A DNA stretch of 64,000 nt from Pollutibacter soli (GCA_029269725.1 JARJHS010000008.1:1-64000); one strand, 5' to 3'; counted from the stretch's first letter, positions 20,057-27,969 are shown. Made by a program: numbers and translations. Notes: generated by a model from the sequence alone, not told the origin.

Positions 20057-21580
20057 ATGAGTACTCCCATAATCAACGTCCGCAATTTAACGATCGACGA
20101 TTACAAAGAACTGAAAGCTGCAATGGTGCAGGCTTATGCAAGCATGGGAGGACAGTACTGGGGAGAAGCTGCACTCAACAGGTTGATCTCAAAATTTCCC
20201 GATGGGCAGGTAGTGATTACAGTGGATGACAAGGTTGTAGGGTGTGCGTTGTCGTTGATTGTGAATATGGAGCGATTCGGTGATAATCATACTTATCGTG
20301 ATATCACGGGAAACTATAGTTTTGAAACGCATGACCCGAAAGGGGATACGCTGTATGGGATTGAAGTTTTTGTACATCCGGATTATCGTGGAATGCGACT
20401 GGCGAGAAGATTATATGAAGCAAGGAAAATTTTGTGCGATCGTTTGAACCTGAAAGCAATTATCGCTGGTGGAAGAATTCCGAAATATGGAATGTACGCG
20501 GATCAGATGTCGGCCAGAGATTACATAGATAAGGTAAAAAAGCGGGAAATTTTTGATCCTATTCTCAGCTTTCAGCTCGCAAATGATTTTCAGGTGAAAA
20601 AAGTACTGAGGAATTATTTACCTGAAGATGAGGAAAGTCGCGGCTATGCGACCCTGTTGGTATGGCACAATGTGTATCATATTACGGAACAGAATTATCT
20701 CCGGAGAAAAAAGGATATTGTTCGGATCGGAGTCGTGCAATGGCAGATGAGACCCTATCACGAGCTGAAAGATTTTCTTACACAGGTGGAGTATTTTGTC
20801 GATGCAGTGAGTGATTATCAGTCTGACTTTATTCTCTTCCCGGAATTGTTCAATGCACCGCTGATGATCAGGTACAATAATCTTGATGGCAGGGCCGCGA
20901 TAAAAGAACTTGCCGGATTTACAGATTCGATTATTGATGCCATGAGTAAAATGGCCGTGAGTTATAACCTGAATATCATTGCCGGAAGTGTTCCTGAACT
21001 GAGGGACGGCAAAATTTATAATGTTTCGTATATACTTCAACGTAATGGAAAGATCGACAGCATTCCTAAAATTCATATCACTCCGTCTGAAGAGTACGAC
21101 TGGAATATCCAGGGGGGTAACGAGATTAAAGTGATCGATACGGATGTAGCCCGGATTGGCGTACAGATATGCTATGATGTAGAGTTTCCGGAAATGACCA
21201 GAAAGCTTGCAGAGGATGGGATGGAGATATTATTTGTTCCGTTTCTGACCGACACACAAAATGCATACAACCGGGTTCGATTCTGCGCCCAGGCACGTGC
21301 AATAGAAAACGAATGTTTTGTTGCGATCGCAGGCAATGTCGGCAACCTGCCCAAGGTAACCAATGTGGACCTTCAGTTTGCACAATCAGCAGTGCTTACA
21401 CCTTCTGATTTTGCATTTCCCGTCAATGGCGTTAAAGCGGAAGCAACGCCGAATACGGAAATGATTGTAGTAAGTGATGTTGACCTGTCATTGCTGACAG
21501 AGCTCCATAATTACGGCAGCGTACAAACGCTGAAAGACCGTCGTGTGGATTTGTATCAGCTACAGTTTTTAAAGACCTGA
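20057..21580 (+). CDS. Bifunctional GNAT acetyltransferase / carbon-nitrogen hydrolase (nitrilase superfamily)
   Basis: Two-domain enzyme of 507 residues. The N-terminal half (about 5-215) is a GNAT acyltransferase with the CoA-binding stretch VHPDYRGMRLARRLYEARK (107-125). The C-terminal half (about 220-507) is a nitrilase-superfamily amidase with the catalytic triad E263 (LFPELFN), K338 (IPKIHITPSE) and C372 (GVQICYDVEFPE), all intact. This fusion is widespread in Bacteroidota and Proteobacteria, but its substrate is not known to me; an amide of an amine- or amino-acid-like compound is likely. The final residues KT and the stop codon fall inside a palindromic repeat. No operon partner is evident. 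Confidence 0.93.
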   Translation: MSTPIINVRNLTIDDYKELKAAMVQAYASMGGQYWGEAALNRLISKFPDGQVVITVDDKVVGCALSLIVNMERFGDNHTYRDITGNYSFETHDPKGDTLYGIEVFVHPDYRGMRLARRLYEARKILCDRLNLKAIIAGGRIPKYGMYADQMSARDYIDKVKKREIFDPILSFQLANDFQVKKVLRNYLPEDEESRGYATLLVWHNVYHITEQNYLRRKKDIVRIGVVQWQMRPYHELKDFLTQVEYFVDAVSDYQSDFILFPELFNAPLMIRYNNLDGRAAIKELAGFTDSIIDAMSKMAVSYNLNIIAGSVPELRDGKIYNVSYILQRNGKIDSIPKIHITPSEEYDWNIQGGNEIKVIDTDVARIGVQICYDVEFPEMTRKLAEDGMEILFVPFLTDTQNAYNRVRFCAQARAIENECFVAIAGNVGNLPKVTNVDLQFAQSAVLTPSDFAFPVNGVKAEATPNTEMIVVSDVDLSLLTELHNYGSVQTLKDRRVDLYQLQFLKT

Positions 21581-21605
21581 CAGGTTTTCAAAACCCGTCA
21601 GGTCT
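21573..21605. repeat. Palindromic element overlapping the stop codon of the nitrilase gene
   Basis: Arms AGACCTGAC (21573-21581) and GTCAGGTCT (21597-21605) pair exactly; inside, GGTTTT and AAAACC extend the stem. The TGA stop codon (21578-21580) lies in the left arm. There is no T-tract, so it is better read as a REP-like dispersed palindrome that may also act as a 3' stabiliser. I recall similar palindromes in other Bacteroidota genomes, but did not check. Confidence 0.7.
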
Positions 21606-21657
21606 GCAGCAGTCGGCTGTTGCCTATTGCCTGTTCACTATTGTCTCCTTTTGCCTA
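21606..21657 (-). repeat. Short-word repeat starting at the META lipoprotein stop codon
   Basis: Read on the minus strand, the stop TAG opens a series of TAGGCAA-like words (TAGGCAAAAGGAG, AATAGTGAACAGGCAATAGG, CAACAGCC). The tract runs from the stop codon up to the palindrome of the neighbouring gene. Confidence 0.5.
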
Positions 21658-22083
21658 TAAATACAGCGCTTCAAACTCCGCCAGCAAATCATCTCCTTTC
21701 TTCAGCTGCATATGATCCCCTGAAATCAGGTATCCGTCGGCGTTCGATAATGCTTTTAAAAATGCATCCTCCACTTTCATAATTTCAGCAGTGCACATCA
21801 TACGTGTGCCCGCCTGAGGTCCGAGTTTCAGTTTGTCTGCAGTTGCTGATTCATAGCTTCCGGTAAACCTGTTGCATCCGGAACTTCCGGTTGATTTACC
21901 ATCATAGAACCGGATAAATACATCATTCATTTGCGGAAGTTCCATACCTGGCATTTTCATCAGCTTCCAGCGTGTGTTGGTGAATAGTGCATTGGGCTTT
22001 GTATTGTTTTCGGGCATGGTTGTTTTTTTTGAACATGAAGTTGAGAATGCAATCAATAAGATCAATGCTAAAATATGTTTCAT
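21655..22083 (-). CDS. META-domain (HslJ-like) lipoprotein
   Basis: Predicted lipoprotein of 142 residues. The signal peptide MKHILALILLIAFSTSC ends in a lipobox with C17. The mature part matches the META/HslJ domain: NTRWKLMKMPG at the start, VFIRFYDGKSTGSSGCNRFTGSYES in the middle (the SGCNRF.G..... hallmark), then MMCTAEIMKVEDAFLKALSNADGYLISGDHMQLKKG. META-domain proteins are envelope proteins linked to heat or antibiotic stress in E. coli (HslJ), and their biochemical role is not settled. It converges with the GNAT-nitrilase gene. The region between it and tsaC is rich in short repeats. Confidence 0.88.
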   Translation of the reverse strand: MKHILALILLIAFSTSCSKKTTMPENNTKPNALFTNTRWKLMKMPGMELPQMNDVFIRFYDGKSTGSSGCNRFTGSYESATADKLKLGPQAGTRMMCTAEIMKVEDAFLKALSNADGYLISGDHMQLKKGDDLLAEFEALYL

Positions 22084-22333
22084 CTCTTTTTGTTTTTAAC
22101 CAGATGAAAAGTTGTCGATTCTTACATAATTTAATGTTTCTGTGGCTATGTTTTTGGCTTTTGAAGTTATTTCTTGTGTGGGCAGAGGGCAGTGGTAACA
22201 ACCGGAATTTGAGAATGGAGTTTTATAAACTAATTGATAAACGTTACTAAGTCCGTACAGAACAGGAATGTGACAGATGTCAGCGCTTTTAACTTTCGGT
22301 TAAAATTTTAATCTATTCAACTGGCTTTGCGAC

Positions 22334-22427
22334 GATGAACAATAAACCTTGAACCATGAACTATGAAACTGCCGGCCGGCAGGCAGGCTGGCTGTTCAAA
22401 CTGTGCCTGTGACTGTAAACTGTGAAC
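22334..22427. repeat. GAACTATG-type word repeat with an embedded GCCGGC palindrome
   Basis: Drifted words TTGAACCATGAACTATGAAAC and ACTGTAAACTGTGAACTA flank a GC-rich palindromic stretch (GCCGGCCGGCAGGCAGGC) at 22371-22388. The tract runs up to the promoter box of the tsaC-like gene. Confidence 0.55.
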
Positions 22428-22435
22428 TATATTTG
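22428..22435 (+). promoter_or_regulatory. TAnnTTTG promoter box just before the tsaC-like start codon
   Basis: TATATTTG at 22428-22435 ends only 4 bases before the ATG at 22440. If active, transcription would start at or next to the start codon, giving a leaderless message. No clear -33 TTG is visible. Confidence 0.4.
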
Positions 22436-22439
22436 CCCC

Positions 22440-23405
22440 ATGCAAACCGAGATCGGTCATGACATCCATAAAGCCATTGAATTTCTGAAAGCCGGAGATG
22501 TTGTGGCTATTCCTACCGAGACGGTTTATGGTCTTGCTGGTAATGCATTAAATGAAGAAGCAATCGTCCGGATTTTCGAAGCCAAGCAACGGCCACGATT
22601 CAATCCTCTGATTGTACATGTAGCCTCATTTGACCAGGTGATCAATTTTGTACAGGACATTCCTGTCGACTGCACAAAACTCGCGGAGAAATTTTCGCCC
22701 GGCCCGATTTCATTTTTACTTAATAAGAAGGATATCATACCTGATCTTGTAACGGCTGGCAGCCCGAAAGTGGCGATTCGTATTCCTTCCCATCCGGTAA
22801 CACTCGAAATATTAAAGCATACTGGATTTCCGCTTGCTGCGCCGAGTGCCAATCCATTCGGTTATGTGAGCCCGGTTAGTGCAGAGCATGTATTTGCCGG
22901 TCTGCACGACGTGATTCCATACATTCTTGATGGGGGACCCTGCCAGGTCGGCCTGGAGTCAACTATTGTAGGGTTTGAAGAAGAAAATATTACCGTATAT
23001 CGTCTTGGAGGTGTCACTACGGAAGAAATACAACAGGTGACGGGTAAGCAGGTCAACCTTCAATTAAATCACGAACAGCCGGATACTCCTGGTCAGCTGA
23101 AAAGTCACTACGCTCCCAACTTACCTCTATGGGTAGGCGATGTTGACAGCCTGATGCAGGTACACACGGGCAAACGGATTGCTGTGATTGCTTTTAAGAA
23201 AAAGTATGTTTATCCCGAACCGGCGTTCCAGTTCACGCTTTCGCCCGAAGGCGATCTGCAGGAAGCTGCGAGAAATTTGTTCAGGGTTTTAAGAGAAGCA
23301 GATGCGCTTGATGCGGATATCATCCTTGCTGAAAGATTTCCTGAGTCCGGCCTTGGTCGTGCAATCAATGACAGGCTTACGAGAGCGAGTTTTATCGATC
23401 GTTAA
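22440..23405 (+). CDS. L-threonylcarbamoyladenylate synthase (TsaC/Sua5)
   Basis: Makes threonylcarbamoyl-AMP from threonine, bicarbonate and ATP for the t6A37 modification of tRNAs. The YrdC-like domain spans about 10-200, with KAGDVVAIPTETVYGLAGNA, the KxR-type signature around EAKQRPRFNPL, and the nucleotide site SAPSANPFGYVSP followed by GGPCQVGLESTIVGF. A C-terminal Sua5 domain (about 225-321) includes SHYAPNLPLW and ends with GLGRAINDRLTRAS. At 321 residues it is the long Sua5 form, not the short TsaC. I chose the ATG at 22440 (MQTEIGHDIHKAIEF); an ATG 18 bases upstream lies within the promoter-like box. Confidence 0.95.
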   Translation: MQTEIGHDIHKAIEFLKAGDVVAIPTETVYGLAGNALNEEAIVRIFEAKQRPRFNPLIVHVASFDQVINFVQDIPVDCTKLAEKFSPGPISFLLNKKDIIPDLVTAGSPKVAIRIPSHPVTLEILKHTGFPLAAPSANPFGYVSPVSAEHVFAGLHDVIPYILDGGPCQVGLESTIVGFEEENITVYRLGGVTTEEIQQVTGKQVNLQLNHEQPDTPGQLKSHYAPNLPLWVGDVDSLMQVHTGKRIAVIAFKKKYVYPEPAFQFTLSPEGDLQEAARNLFRVLREADALDADIILAERFPESGLGRAINDRLTRASFIDR

Positions 23406-23438
23406 GTTTGATCATTTGCCAGAATCGCGGTTGTTTTC

Positions 23439-23485
23439 TATGTGCCTATGTGGTGCAGAATTTTTTTGCACCACATAGGCACATA
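23439..23485. terminator. Perfect 19 bp inverted repeat between convergent genes
   Basis: TATGTGCCTATGTGGTGCA (23439-23457) is exactly complementary to 23467-23485, with a loop of about 9 bases containing seven T. It lies between the convergent tsaC-like and sugar-isomerase genes and could stop transcription from both sides. The word CTATGTGCCTATGTGG recurs in drifted form near 49755-49800. Confidence 0.65.
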
Positions 23486-23552
23486 AAACACATAGAAATA
23501 CTCCCCCACAAAAATTTACATTTGATTATAGCATGGCTAAACTGCCTGATAC

Positions 23553-23582
23553 TACGTTTTACGTTTAACGTTATACGTTATA
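23553..23582 (-). repeat. ACGTT repeat overlapping the sugar-isomerase stop codon
   Basis: Words TACGTTTTACGTTTAACG and TTATACGTTATA abut and include the TAA stop of the isomerase gene on the minus strand. Confidence 0.65.
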
Positions 23583-24435
23583 CCACTCCATGTTTCTCCC
23601 GCATCTGCTTTATAAACGCAAACCCTTTTTCCGCCATATCCCATGGCGCTGAATACTCTCTCCAGACATTGATTGCATTAGCAAAATCGGGATCATTCCT
23701 GGTGAAAGCTTCTATCGTCAGCCATCCCGAATAATTTATGGCTGCAATGGAACTGAAGATATCATCCCATGGCAGGTGTCCGTCACCTGGAGTGCCACGA
23801 TCGTTTTCGCTGATATGAATATGTGCGAGCACCGGTGAGATTCTTTTCAGCGCTTCACCAATCTTTTTCTCTTCGATATTGGCATGATGTGTATCGAACA
23901 TCGCACGCACACGCGGATGATCAGCTTGATTAATCAATGTTGATAACTGGTCCATGGTGTTCACGAGATAGCATTCAAACCTGTTCAGCGCTTCAACTGC
24001 AAAGGTGATATCAGCCTGGGCTGCGTAGTCGCCTGCTTCACGGAGAACTTCTGCACTCCACCCGATTTCCTGATCACTTGGCGGCTGACGATTTGGAAAA
24101 TACGCAAACGCAGAATGTATCGGACCACAGATAATACGTGAACCGATTGCCTGCGCGCAATCCACCGCATGTTTTAACTGATCAACGGCCTTCGCACGAA
24201 CAGGTGCTGATGCACTGACAGCATTACCCTCAACGCTTCCACCCGTAACGCATGTGGCTTCCAGCCCGATCGATTTCAGATGTGCTCCGAATTTTCTATA
24301 TACCTGAGGATCCGGTTCCGCCATGAATACTTCTATACCATCATAGCCGATCTTTTTTATTCGTTCAGCAATGGGGTAAAATTCATTTGGAATACCACCG
24401 TTCCATACCAGTAGGTTAAAGCCCGTCTTTATCAT
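23578..24435 (-). CDS. Hydroxypyruvate isomerase / sugar epimerase-like TIM-barrel protein
   Basis: TIM-barrel protein of 285 residues of the xylose-isomerase-like superfamily (AP_endonuc_2). The start MIKTGFNLLVWNGGIP and GYDGIEVFMAEPDP fit D-tagatose/psicose 3-epimerase or hydroxypyruvate isomerase relatives. Likely metal ligands are the Glu in FAVEALNRFECYLVNT, the Asp in RAMFDTHHANIEE, the His in LAHIHISENDRGTPGDGHLPW, and the Glu in GWLTIEAFTR. All are present, so an active metal-dependent isomerase or epimerase is likely. The gene lies 118 bp downstream of a ThuA-domain gene on the same strand, suggesting a role in catabolism of a sugar derivative. There is no signal peptide. The substrate cannot be assigned. 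Confidence 0.88.
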   Translation of the reverse strand: MIKTGFNLLVWNGGIPNEFYPIAERIKKIGYDGIEVFMAEPDPQVYRKFGAHLKSIGLEATCVTGGSVEGNAVSASAPVRAKAVDQLKHAVDCAQAIGSRIICGPIHSAFAYFPNRQPPSDQEIGWSAEVLREAGDYAAQADITFAVEALNRFECYLVNTMDQLSTLINQADHPRVRAMFDTHHANIEEKKIGEALKRISPVLAHIHISENDRGTPGDGHLPWDDIFSSIAAINYSGWLTIEAFTRNDPDFANAINVWREYSAPWDMAEKGFAFIKQMREKHGVV

Positions 24436-24436
24436 G

Positions 24437-24460
24437 AGTTGTCGGTTGTCAGTTGTCAGA
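24437..24460. repeat. TTGTCAG word repeat upstream of the isomerase start
   Basis: GTTGTCGGTTGTCAGTTGTCAG lies immediately upstream of the isomerase start codon (minus strand), made of about three 7 bp units. Confidence 0.55.
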
Positions 24461-24520
24461 TCGTGTGATAATCTCTGACAATTTTAAAATTTTAATCTGG
24501 GAAAGAGTTTACATCCGCAT

Positions 24521-24547
24521 CGTCTAACGTTCAACGTTAGACGTTTC
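24521..24547. repeat. ACGTT repeat near the ThuA gene stop codon
   Basis: GTCTAACGTTCAACGTTAGACG is a near-perfect palindrome of ACGTT words, starting about 7 bases downstream of the ThuA-gene TGA stop (minus strand). It could form a hairpin in the transcript. Confidence 0.6.
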
Positions 24548-24553
24548 CCGTCC

Positions 24554-25459
24554 TCACATACCACGGTAAGGAACATCCATCTTAAACTTCCCCTTCCAAT
24601 GGTCGGGAACTTTTTTTCCAAGCGTCCAGAAGATGGCATTGATCACCATTCGTTGTAAAGATTCTTCTTTGAAATCTTCGGGATGCCCCAATGTGGTAAA
24701 AAATATTGTTGCGCCTTCCGGATTTTTCCATGTCCAGGCCACAGGGTTCTCAATGGCAGGTTGTGATTCAGGATCTACTGATTTTCCCATCAGCAACCAG
24801 TTTGCTCCTTTTACGGGATAGTCGGGAAGTGTTCTGTACAACCATGAGCGAACATGGAAGTCTGGGTTCACACCTTTAAGGATCGGATGATCTTTTGCAG
24901 CAGGAATACCAAATACATCTGTACTGCTGGTGTGTCCGTAATGTGTATGTTTGGCAACGCCGCCCCAGCCAGGAGGGGCACCAAATGCACGTTCACCGAA
25001 TGCGTTCCATTTTTCCAATGGATCTCCTTTTGGATAATTGAATGCATGTGTTGTTGTTCTGAATCCGATCATTGGTTTGCCGGACTTCAGATAATCATCA
25101 ATATGTTTTAATTGCTCTGCAGGGAGTCTTCTCCAGCGAAGAAAAAAGATGGCGAGGTCTGCTTCTTTTAAAGCTTCAAGCCCGGGAATATTTTCTTCTG
25201 CATTCTGATCCGGATAGGCCTTCAATACTTTTGTACGCATGCCATAGTTCTTTTCCAGTTCAGCAGCCAGCAGTGGCATAGTAGATTCGCCACTGTATTC
25301 ATGATCGCCGGTAATGAAAACGATTAAAGGTTTTTTCTTTTCTTTCTGCGCACATGCAGAAACAGAAAACAGTAAGAGAAACATGGACGGAAACAGCATG
25401 CGCGTTACTGAATAGATCGTGAATGGAGCGGATGAAGGAAGCTTCATTTTCAATGGCAT
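24554..25459 (-). CDS. ThuA-domain protein (glutamine amidotransferase-like fold), exported
   Basis: Protein of 301 residues with a ThuA-like domain. If translation starts at the in-frame ATG 20 codons later (MLFPSMFLLLFSVSACAQKE, 25399), the protein has a clean signal peptide or lipobox (SVSAC); the longer start only adds residues before it. Family motifs include PLIVFITGDHEYSGESTMPLLA, DLAIFFLRWRRLP, GKPMIGFRTTTHAF, and the late block NPEGATIFFTTLGHPEDFKEE. ThuA proteins were first linked to trehalose utilisation in Sinorhizobium; in Bacteroidota they are usually secreted and lie near sugar isomerases and dehydrogenases. The sugar-isomerase gene directly downstream supports this. The reaction remains unproven. 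Confidence 0.9.
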   Translation of the reverse strand: MPLKMKLPSSAPFTIYSVTRMLFPSMFLLLFSVSACAQKEKKKPLIVFITGDHEYSGESTMPLLAAELEKNYGMRTKVLKAYPDQNAEENIPGLEALKEADLAIFFLRWRRLPAEQLKHIDDYLKSGKPMIGFRTTTHAFNYPKGDPLEKWNAFGERAFGAPPGWGGVAKHTHYGHTSSTDVFGIPAAKDHPILKGVNPDFHVRSWLYRTLPDYPVKGANWLLMGKSVDPESQPAIENPVAWTWKNPEGATIFFTTLGHPEDFKEESLQRMVINAIFWTLGKKVPDHWKGKFKMDVPYRGM

Positions 25460-25620
25460 GGGCTATTTTTGAATATTGATCTTCGAATGTAATTAAAACA
25501 GATGTGAAAACTGCCAGCACAGTGCGTGACAGTTTCCTGTATTTTTCAATTATTAGAGGGGTGCAATTATTTCGGACCCGGCCCCTGAAAAGAGCAGATC
25601 ATCATTTTTTTCAACTGATC

Positions 25621-26664
25621 TCAGGCCGTCTGTACAGTCGTAGATTCTTTTTGAATAGCCTGTTTATTGGATTTTTGCGGAAGCAGGGCTTTTAGAATCA
25701 TTTTCTGAAGATTTAATTCAAAAAATTTATGGAGCAGATAAGCTAATAATAACGCAGCAATCACAGAAGGAATAATTATCAATACACTGCTGGAAAACTC
25801 CGGGTATCTTATTTTCAATGCATGTATAATGACATAGCCAATATTCTGATGCACTAAATAAAGTGTGTAGGAAATTGAGCCTAGAAATACTAATACAGGG
25901 ATTTTTATAAATGATAAACGTCCTTTTACAAAGAGGAAAAATAACAGATATAAAATAGAAATCATCGCTGTCCCGATTAGTTTGCCATCATGCAACAAAG
26001 CAATTACATAAGTGGCTGCTAAAAGTGCATAGGCCAATTTGGAATTGATAGTTTCATTTTTCAATTTATAAAAAAGAATTCCTGCAATAAAATAGCTGCC
26101 GTATGGCAGATTCAGGTAGGTGTCTAAAGTTGACGGCAGGTTAAAAAAGTAGTCAACATAGATCAACGATAACCAGACACAACAAATGGCTGTAAGCCTT
26201 TTGAGATTTCCGGTGGCAATGATTATGGCAACCAAGGCATAAAATAAAATTTCACAGGCTAAAGTCCAGTAGGCCCCATCAACTGGTAATCCCCCCAAAA
26301 GCTTGGGTACCATGGTGAGATTTAAAAAGTAATTTTTTAAAGAGACAATTCGACCAGGTAAATTATATAACCTTGTTATGATGAATGTAATGGTCATTGC
26401 AATCCAAAAAACAGGATATAATCGCGCAAACCTTTTTATTATGAATTCTTTTGAAGATCGAACGTTGCTGGCGGTTACGATGATCACAAATCCGCTGATC
26501 ATGAAGAATAAATGAACGCCATAGTAGCCAAAAAAAATGTCGTATTCAGGACTGAAGTTATGGCCGTATAAAAGTCTGTAATGTTCAGTATAGTGTGCTA
26601 TCATTACCAAAAATGCCGCAATACCTCTCAACGCGTCTAACTCTCCAAACCTGTCTTTATTCAT
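25621..26664 (-). CDS. Acyltransferase 3 family membrane protein
   Basis: Integral membrane O-acyltransferase of 347 residues with about ten transmembrane segments. The N-terminal family signature reads RFGELDALRGIAAFLVMIAHYTEHYR (with the conserved R-G and the catalytic-type His in MIAHYTEH) and FFMISGFVI lies in the next helix. A lysine- and threonine-containing tail is cytosolic. Such enzymes (OatA, NolX/ExoZ type) transfer acetyl or succinyl groups to surface or cell-wall polysaccharides. There is no SGNH domain attached, which points to the ExoZ-like group. The gene stands alone; no polysaccharide synthesis genes are close. The substrate is unknown. Confidence 0.9.
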   Translation of the reverse strand: MNKDRFGELDALRGIAAFLVMIAHYTEHYRLLYGHNFSPEYDIFFGYYGVHLFFMISGFVIIVTASNVRSSKEFIIKRFARLYPVFWIAMTITFIITRLYNLPGRIVSLKNYFLNLTMVPKLLGGLPVDGAYWTLACEILFYALVAIIIATGNLKRLTAICCVWLSLIYVDYFFNLPSTLDTYLNLPYGSYFIAGILFYKLKNETINSKLAYALLAATYVIALLHDGKLIGTAMISILYLLFFLFVKGRLSFIKIPVLVFLGSISYTLYLVHQNIGYVIIHALKIRYPEFSSSVLIIIPSVIAALLLAYLLHKFFELNLQKMILKALLPQKSNKQAIQKESTTVQTA

Positions 26665-26884
26665 GTCAGCACACTAATTTTAGGATATTAAAATTTGCCG
26701 AAAGTACAAAATATTCCAACCCTGCGGGATAAAATCGATCATAAGGAGTTGAACTCGTTTGGATAATATTGTCATGTAGTAAAAAATTATATCTATTAAA
26801 ATCCGGCCGCTTTTAAAAATAGCAGGGTATGGCTCAATCAGATAACAATAAAAGAGTTTTTAGTCTTTTATTTAATTGTGTTTG

Positions 26885-26892
26885 TATCTTTG
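26885..26892 (+). promoter_or_regulatory. TAnnTTTG promoter box before the Rrf2 gene
   Basis: TATCTTTG at 26885-26892 ends 7 bases before the chosen ATG at 26900, so the message could be leaderless or nearly so. A -33 TTG is not clear. Confidence 0.45.
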
Positions 26893-26899
26893 TGCAGAT

Positions 26900-27331
26900 A
26901 TGTTTTCAAAAACATGCGAACACGCCATCCGTGCGATGATTTTTGTCGCTCAGAAATCCCGGATGGGTGAGAAGACAGGTATCAGGGAAATTGCAAAAGC
27001 AGTGGATTCTCCTGAGCAGTTCATTGCTAAAATTTTACAGGATCTGAGCAGGAAAGGTTTGGTCAGATCATTAAAAGGTCCAACCGGTGGATTTTTTCAT
27101 GACGAACATACTTTGAACCGACCGATTGCTGATATCGTAAAGGCTTTAGATGGGGACAAAATTTTTAAAAACTGTGCTCTGGGACTTAAACAATGTTCGG
27201 AATCTCACCCATGTCCGTTACATGAAGAGTTTAAAAAACTTAGAAATGGAATCAGCCTATTGCTCGAGAAAACAACACTTAGTAAATGTTCAGAAGTGCA
27301 GGCCAAGCATCTGGTCTTTCTGAGAAGATAA
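26900..27331 (+). CDS. Rrf2-family transcriptional regulator, probable Fe-S sensor
   Basis: Winged-helix regulator of 143 residues. The DNA-binding part includes TGIREIAKAVDSPEQFIAKILQDLSRKGLVRSLKGPTGGF. Three cysteines C92, C99 and C105, with H108 nearby, sit in the place of the cluster ligands of IscR/NsrR (spacing C-x6-C-x5-C, one residue longer in the first gap than IscR). This suggests an Fe-S cluster that senses NO, iron or redox state; this is inference. I chose ATG 26900 (MFSKTCEHAIRAMIF), which gives the usual family start; an upstream GTG (26876) precedes the promoter box. The truncated hemoglobin gene follows after 15 bases, so the two form an operon, which supports an NO or oxygen response. 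Confidence 0.93.
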   Translation: MFSKTCEHAIRAMIFVAQKSRMGEKTGIREIAKAVDSPEQFIAKILQDLSRKGLVRSLKGPTGGFFHDEHTLNRPIADIVKALDGDKIFKNCALGLKQCSESHPCPLHEEFKKLRNGISLLLEKTTLSKCSEVQAKHLVFLRR

Positions 27332-27346
27332 AAGTAATAATAGAAA

Positions 27347-27748
27347 ATGCAAACTGAAACATCAAAAGATATTATTTCAATTATTGAAGTGCAATTGCTG
27401 GTCAACAGTTTTTACGAAAAGGTAAAACAGGATCCTGTGCTGGCGCCGATATTTTACGCTGTCATCCAGGACCGTTGGCCGCATCATCTTGAAAAAATGT
27501 ATCGCTTCTGGCAAACAGTTTTGCTGGAAGAACAAACCTATTTCGGTGCTCCATTTCCTCCGCATGCAAACCTTCCCGTAACAAAAGATCATTTTGATCG
27601 CTGGCTTTCGCTCTGGTACGAAACGATCGACCAATATTTTACAGGTGCTAAAGCCGATGAAGCCAAATGGCGGAGCAGCCGGATGGCGGAAGTGTTCCTA
27701 GCAAAAATTGAATATTACAGAAACAATGCTGCGAAACCTTTAATATAA
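27347..27748 (+). CDS. Group III truncated hemoglobin
   Basis: Small heme protein of 133 residues. Family marks are LVNSFYEKVKQDPVLAPIF at the N-terminus (with B10-type Y23), WPHHLEKMYRFWQTVLL, and the proximal-His segment PPHANLPVTKDHFDRWLSLW with H73 as the likely heme ligand. Group III globins such as Campylobacter Ctb handle oxygen or protect against NO-linked stress. It is encoded 15 bases downstream of an Rrf2 regulator with IscR/NsrR-like cysteines, so expression is probably under that regulator. It is probably cytosolic, with no signal peptide. Confidence 0.93.
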   Translation: MQTETSKDIISIIEVQLLVNSFYEKVKQDPVLAPIFYAVIQDRWPHHLEKMYRFWQTVLLEEQTYFGAPFPPHANLPVTKDHFDRWLSLWYETIDQYFTGAKADEAKWRSSRMAEVFLAKIEYYRNNAAKPLI

Positions 27749-27969
27749 TAATCTGAAAAACAGTTCTCATTTCTCTGCAACGACAAATATCCAATGCAGC
27801 ATATTTCCGTGCATGCATAAGGATATAGAATTATCGGGGCGTTTTTATCGTTCGTATTTCCGCAACCTTTAAAATATTGCCTGAAAAATTTTGCATGTGA
27901 ATGATTTATTAAAAACATAATTTCAAAGATTGGACTTGCTGATACTTTGACTGTTTTTAATTAAATAAT

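Noticed and set aside
21573-21605. Rho-independent terminator at the GNAT-nitrilase gene
   Set aside because: The hairpin lacks a T-run and overlaps the stop codon, so it is listed as a repeat instead.
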